Source: Trebonia sp030042015 (GTDB lineage: Bacteria; Actinomycetota; Actinomycetes; Streptosporangiales; Streptosporangiaceae). From it: a DNA stretch of 24,644 nt. The first letter of the stretch is position 1. Each line of letters starts with the position of its first letter. Below, one piece after another: positions 21,869 through 24,644 of the stretch. The stretch lies in assembly GCF_030042015.1 (NCBI RefSeq), contig NZ_JASIAL010000229.1, positions 1 through 24,644 on the forward strand, read 5' to 3'. The notes beneath the pieces were generated by a model. It saw only the letters and a list, made by a program, of their open reading frames with translations. It made no database searches and had not been told where the DNA came from. Both the position numbers and the translations under genes were made by a program.

Positions 21869-22651
21869 CAGCCGCATGAGCACAGGCAGATGGCGGAGTC
21901 GTTCGGCGTGGACCCCGAGCGCTACGACCGGAGCAGGCCCCGCTATCCGGACGCGATGGTGGCGCGGATCGTCGCCGCCAGCCCGGGACCCGACGTCCTC
22001 GACGTCGGCTGCGGCACCGGCATCGAGGCCAGGCAGTTCCAGGCGGCCGGCGCTGCGGTGCTCGGCGTCGATCCCGACGCGCGGATGGCAGGCTTCGCCC
22101 GGCGGACCGGGGTCGCGGTGGAGGTGGCGAGGTTCGAGGACTGGGACAGCGTCGGCCGGGAGTTCGACGCGGTCATCGCCGGGCAGGCCTGGCACTGGGT
22201 GGACCCGGTCGCGGGAGCCGCCAAGGCGGCGGCGGTGCTGCGGCCGGGCGGCCTGCTGGCGGTGTTCTGGCACGCGTACCAGTTGCCGGCAGCGGTGGCG
22301 GAGGCGGTCGCCACGGCCATGCGCCGGCTTGTGCCCGACTCGCCGGTCAGCCTCGACCCGGCGCGGACGGGCCTGGACGCTTACCAGGCGGGGTTCACCA
22401 GGGCCGCGGCCGGGATCCGGGAGGCGGGCGGGTTCGGCGAGCCGGAGCAGTGGCGCTTTGACTGGGAGCAGTCCCGCACGCTCGACGAGCTGCTTGAACT
22501 GATGTCCACCACGGGCGTCCTCACCCGGCTGCCGCCGGCGGCGGCGGCGCAGGTGCTCGACGCCGTCAGGGCCGCGATCGGCCCGGCGCCGCCCTGCTTC
22601 ACGATGAGCTACGCCACCGTGGCGGTCACCGCCGCGCGCACCGGCCCGTGA
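21857..22651 (+). CDS. SAM-dependent methyltransferase (class I)
   Basis: The 264-aa protein is a class I methyltransferase. It opens with MAESFGVDPERYDRSRPRYPDAMVARI, followed by motif I VLDVGCGTG (47-55), an acidic residue after the second strand (VLGVDPDARM), then FDAVIAGQAWHWVDP and VLRPGGLLAVFWH. This is the usual pattern of small-molecule methyltransferases; the substrate is unknown. GTG 21857 is chosen because TATAGT ends 6 nt upstream. An in-frame ATG at 21890 would remove 11 residues and has only a weak AGG nearby. It is paired divergently with a TetR regulator and shares its palindrome, so it is probably induced by a ligand of that regulator. Confidence 0.9.
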   Translation: MPTIQPHEHRQMAESFGVDPERYDRSRPRYPDAMVARIVAASPGPDVLDVGCGTGIEARQFQAAGAAVLGVDPDARMAGFARRTGVAVEVARFEDWDSVGREFDAVIAGQAWHWVDPVAGAAKAAAVLRPGGLLAVFWHAYQLPAAVAEAVATAMRRLVPDSPVSLDPARTGLDAYQAGFTRAAAGIREAGGFGEPEQWRFDWEQSRTLDELLELMSTTGVLTRLPPAAAAQVLDAVRAAIGPAPPCFTMSYATVAVTAARTGP

Positions 22652-22690
22652 CGCTTCTTTGCCTGGCGCGCCGGCGCGTACGCTAGAGGC

Positions 22691-22990
22691 GTGCTGAGCG
22701 CGCTGTCCGGGCTCTGGCAGGTGGCGGGACACCTGCTCCCCGTCCTCATGTGGGCCGATACCCCGCAGCGCGCCGCCGTGCTCACGGTCGCCGTGCTGGC
22801 CGTGGCGCTGGTCGGCAGCTTCGCGGTCGGCGCCAGCCACGCCGGGGCGACGGCCCGCCTTCCGGTCCTGCGCCGCGTCGCCGCGCTGCGGGAGAAGTCC
22901 TGGCGCGTCGCGTTCGTGCGGCAGCGCGACCCGGACGCCCGCGGGCGAGCCAGGCCGAGAGCACCCTCGGCGGCCGCGGCGGCCGCCTGA
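22691..22990 (+). CDS. Small membrane protein, DUF6412-like
   Basis: The 99-aa protein has a first hydrophobic stretch (LSALSGLWQVAGHLLPVLMWA), a second clear membrane helix (AAVLTVAVLAVALVGSFAVGASHAG) and a basic tail. The tail contains LRRVAALREKSWRVAFVRQRDPDARGRARPRAP, a pattern I associate with DUF6412, found next to YidC/Oxa1 genes in actinomycetes. The function is unknown. GTG 22691 follows TACGCT (22679-22684) by 6 nt, a leaderless start. It lies 100 nt upstream of yidC on the same strand and is probably part of the same module. The DUF number is from memory and less certain than the description. Confidence 0.72.
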   Translation: MLSALSGLWQVAGHLLPVLMWADTPQRAAVLTVAVLAVALVGSFAVGASHAGATARLPVLRRVAALREKSWRVAFVRQRDPDARGRARPRAPSAAAAAA

Positions 22991-23090
22991 TCCCGCGCGT
23001 TTCAAAGCGCCTGCCGTAACCCCATGCCCGGGGCCTGGTGGCGGCCGCCTCCAGCAAGCCAACCCATCTGCGCTGGAAGGTCGCCTGCCC

Positions 23091-23864
23091 ATGTCCGCTC
23101 TGTTCGGCGTTCCCGTGGACGCCGCGTACCACCTCGTCTACGCCCTCACCACCGTCCTTACCCCCGTCCTCGGCGGCCTCGCCGCCGTCGCAGGCATCGT
23201 CGTGTTCACCGCGGCGGTCCGGCTGCTCGTCATGCCGCTGAGCTTTCGCGCGCTGCGCGGGCAGGCCGCGCTGGCCAGGCTCGCGCCGCAGGTCGAGGCG
23301 CTGCGCAAGCGCTTCGCCAGGCAGCCGGAACGGCTGCAGCGCGAGCTGTCCGCGCTCTACAGGCGGGAAGGCGCGAGCGTGTTCGGCGGCTTCGCGCCGG
23401 TCCTGGCGCAATGGCCGGTGTTCAGCGTCCTGTACCTGCTGTTCCGGTCGCCCGACGTGGCCGGCGGGCCCAACCGGCTGCTGTCCCGCGACATGTTCGG
23501 CGAGCCGCTCGGCGGGCACTGGCTGACCCACGCGGGCGCGCTCACCGCGCACGCCGCCGTCTTCCTCGGTGTCTTCGCTGTTCTCGCGGCGATCTGCTGG
23601 CTGTCGGCGCGGGTGGCGCGGCGGATGTCCGTGGCAGCCGCTGCCGCGCCGGCGACCGGCGGCACGCTCGGCCTGCTTGGCAAGGCGCTGCCCTACCTCA
23701 CGGTCGTCATCGCCGCGTTCGCCCCGCTGGCCGCCGCGGTCTACCTGGTCACCTCGACCGCCTGGAGCGTCGCCGAGCGGTGGCTGTTCCTGCGCATCCG
23801 CACCACCCAGACCACCGGCGTCGCGCCGGGGCCTGGCCATACGCTCAGGGAGCGTGCTGGCTGA
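23091..23864 (+). CDS. yidC: YidC/Oxa1 family membrane protein insertase
   Basis: The 257-aa polytopic protein has the YidC core. A first core helix IVVFTAAVRLLVMPLSFRALRG includes the conserved groove Arg and is followed by the cytoplasmic helical hairpin (QAALARLAPQVEALRKRFARQPERLQRELSALYRREG). Next come GFAPVLAQWPVFSVLYLLF and further hydrophobic helices, ending in a charged tail. It inserts membrane proteins alone or with SecYEG. The main actinobacterial yidC sits beside rnpA at the origin, so this one is probably a second paralogue; that is inferred from context. The N-terminus is short, without a lipobox Cys. ATG 23091 has GGAAGG at 10 nt. The end overlaps a candidate 42-aa gene by 11 nt. 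Confidence 0.85.
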   Translation: MSALFGVPVDAAYHLVYALTTVLTPVLGGLAAVAGIVVFTAAVRLLVMPLSFRALRGQAALARLAPQVEALRKRFARQPERLQRELSALYRREGASVFGGFAPVLAQWPVFSVLYLLFRSPDVAGGPNRLLSRDMFGEPLGGHWLTHAGALTAHAAVFLGVFAVLAAICWLSARVARRMSVAAAAAPATGGTLGLLGKALPYLTVVIAAFAPLAAAVYLVTSTAWSVAERWLFLRIRTTQTTGVAPGPGHTLRERAG

Positions 23865-23982
23865 CCGTAACGGCGTTCCGTACCCGCCTATCCGCCGGCT
23901 CGGCCCAATGGCGCACTGGCCGTGGAAACCGCGCGGCGACCCCGGCCGCCTGTTCACCCCGTTCTCCATCGCGCTGGCCTGA
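23854..23982 (+). CDS. Candidate small protein, 42 aa, overlapping end of yidC
   Basis: A 42-codon frame starts at GTG 23854, inside the last codons of yidC in another frame, and ends at TGA 23980-23982. TACGCT (23840-23845) lies 8 nt upstream and GGGAG nearly abuts the start, so it has both a leaderless promoter and a possible ribosome site. Codons beyond the overlap keep high G/C at third positions. The product starts with VLADRNGVPYPPIRRLG and ends HWPWKPRGDPGRLFTPFSIALA, with a Trp/Pro-rich middle and no membrane segment. I do not know the family. A chance frame cannot be excluded. Confidence 0.42.
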   Translation: MLADRNGVPYPPIRRLGPMAHWPWKPRGDPGRLFTPFSIALA

Positions 23983-24026
23983 CCCCGCCGCCGGGCTACC
24001 GAGGCCAGCCGCCCCGGCCGCCCCGG

Positions 24027-24644
24027 CTACGTCGGCTTGTAGACCGTGATCTGGGATATGGGGTAGCCGGTGGCGCCGTTGGGCGCGACGGGCTCCTGGA
24101 TGGCGGTCTGCGTGTAGCCGGTCTTGTCGGTCGCCCGCGCCTGGATCCGATGGTTGCCGACGGTCGCGTTGTCCCAGTACCAGAACCACTGCCGCCAGGT
24201 GTCGATGTCGGGCACGGGGGCCAGCGTGGCCTCGTGCCACGGCCCGTTGTCCACCTGGACCTCGACCGCCTCGATGCCCTTGTGCTGCGCCCAGGCCACG
24301 CCGGCCACCGCGACCCGGCCTGCCGCCACCTGCGAGCCGGACGCCGGGACGTCGATTCGGGACTCGGTCTTGATCGGCGCCTGCGCCGACCAGCCGTTCT
24401 GCGCCCAGTACGCGATCGCCGCCTCGAACGTGGTGACTTCGATGTCGACGACCCACTTGCAGGCCGAGACGTAGCCGTAGAGCCCGGGCACCACGAGCCG
24501 CGCGGGGAAGCCGTGCTCGACGGGCAGCGCGGTCCCGTTCATCGCGACGGCGACCAGCGCGTCCTTCGGCTCGTCGAGCACCACGGAAATCGGCGTCCCC
24601 GAGGTGAACCCGTCGACCGACGTGCACAGCAGCTGGCTGGCCCC
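24027..24644 (-). CDS. Molybdopterin-dependent oxidoreductase (sulfite oxidase-like), C-terminal part, truncated by window edge
   Basis: The 205 residues end at TAG (24027-24029); the frame runs off the window, so the start and N-terminal part are missing. Visible segments are LLCTSVDGFTSGTPI, DALVAVAMNGTALPVEHGFPARLVVPGLYGYVSACKWVVDIEVTTFE (the end of the molybdopterin-binding domain) and an Ig-like C-terminal domain (VAGVAWAQHKGIEAVEVQVDNGPWHEATLAP ... WFWYWDNATVGNHRIQARATDKTGYTQ), the dimerisation domain of sulfite-oxidase-like enzymes. The substrate is unknown; the molybdenum-binding Cys is not in view. A 44-nt gap separates it from the candidate small gene on the other strand, with no clear terminator. 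Confidence 0.9.
   Translation of the reverse strand, partial: GASQLLCTSVDGFTSGTPISVVLDEPKDALVAVAMNGTALPVEHGFPARLVVPGLYGYVSACKWVVDIEVTTFEAAIAYWAQNGWSAQAPIKTESRIDVPASGSQVAAGRVAVAGVAWAQHKGIEAVEVQVDNGPWHEATLAPVPDIDTWRQWFWYWDNATVGNHRIQARATDKTGYTQTAIQEPVAPNGATGYPISQITVYKPT

Noticed and set aside
21737..23969. Two long minus-strand frames across the methyltransferase, DUF6412-like gene and yidC
   Set aside because: Shadows of real plus-strand genes; no recognisable motifs.
1..24644. tRNA, rRNA, CRISPR, riboswitch or prophage signals
   Set aside because: None seen by eye on either strand: no T-loop-like GGTTCGAATC with matching arms, no regular repeat-spacer pattern, no phage genes.

Overview
The window comes from a very GC-rich actinomycete chromosome. 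Nearly all genes have strong G/C third-position bias, many start with GTG, and many appear to be leaderless (a TANNNT -10 hexamer 6-8 nt before the start codon). Family content (HelR with a rifamycin-associated element, Rv3369-like PPOX protein, DUF5999, DUF222-type HNH tail) fits a Streptomyces/Streptosporangiales-type soil actinomycete. I cannot name the genus. Most genes read as ordinary chromosomal housekeeping or accessory genes. No phage, plasmid or CRISPR signal was seen.

Layout: (1) 1-5.3 kb: end of an HNH endonuclease; helR on the minus strand with an upstream RAE and a perfect 16-bp inverted repeat; a PPOX/F420-type oxidoreductase; a GH1 beta-glucosidase with a LacI-type operator; a GNAT acetyltransferase; a small HTH protein. 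(2) 5.3-9.7 kb: a gene with part of a Nudix box whose reading frame runs through the opposing MBL-fold hydrolase; a hypothetical gene; a divergently transcribed Ser/Thr kinase with about eight membrane segments. (3) 9.9-14.3 kb: uvrA, an alpha/beta hydrolase, DUF5999 with a DasR-like site upstream, and a small helical protein. (4) 14.3-19.1 kb: a DMT transporter and a heterodimeric ABC exporter pair, separated by a 348-bp MITE-like element with terminal inverted repeats and a 7-bp target duplication. (5) 19.1-24.6 kb: a cysteine desulfurase-like aminotransferase, a Uma2 nuclease-like protein, a TetR/methyltransferase pair sharing one palindrome, a small DUF6412-like membrane protein, a second-type YidC insertase, a candidate 42-aa gene, and the C-terminal part of a molybdopterin oxidoreductase.

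Recurring features are short intergenic regions that hold palindromic operators, divergent leaderless promoters, and convergent genes whose 3' ends overlap instead of being separated by terminators. The most noteworthy items are the RAE plus inverted repeat before helR, the MITE inserted exactly at a shared pair of stop codons, the TetR palindrome that carries a -10 hexamer in each arm, and the twin CAAC-N5-GTTG sites before the small HTH gene. Nothing here is clearly a new multi-gene defence or biosynthetic system.
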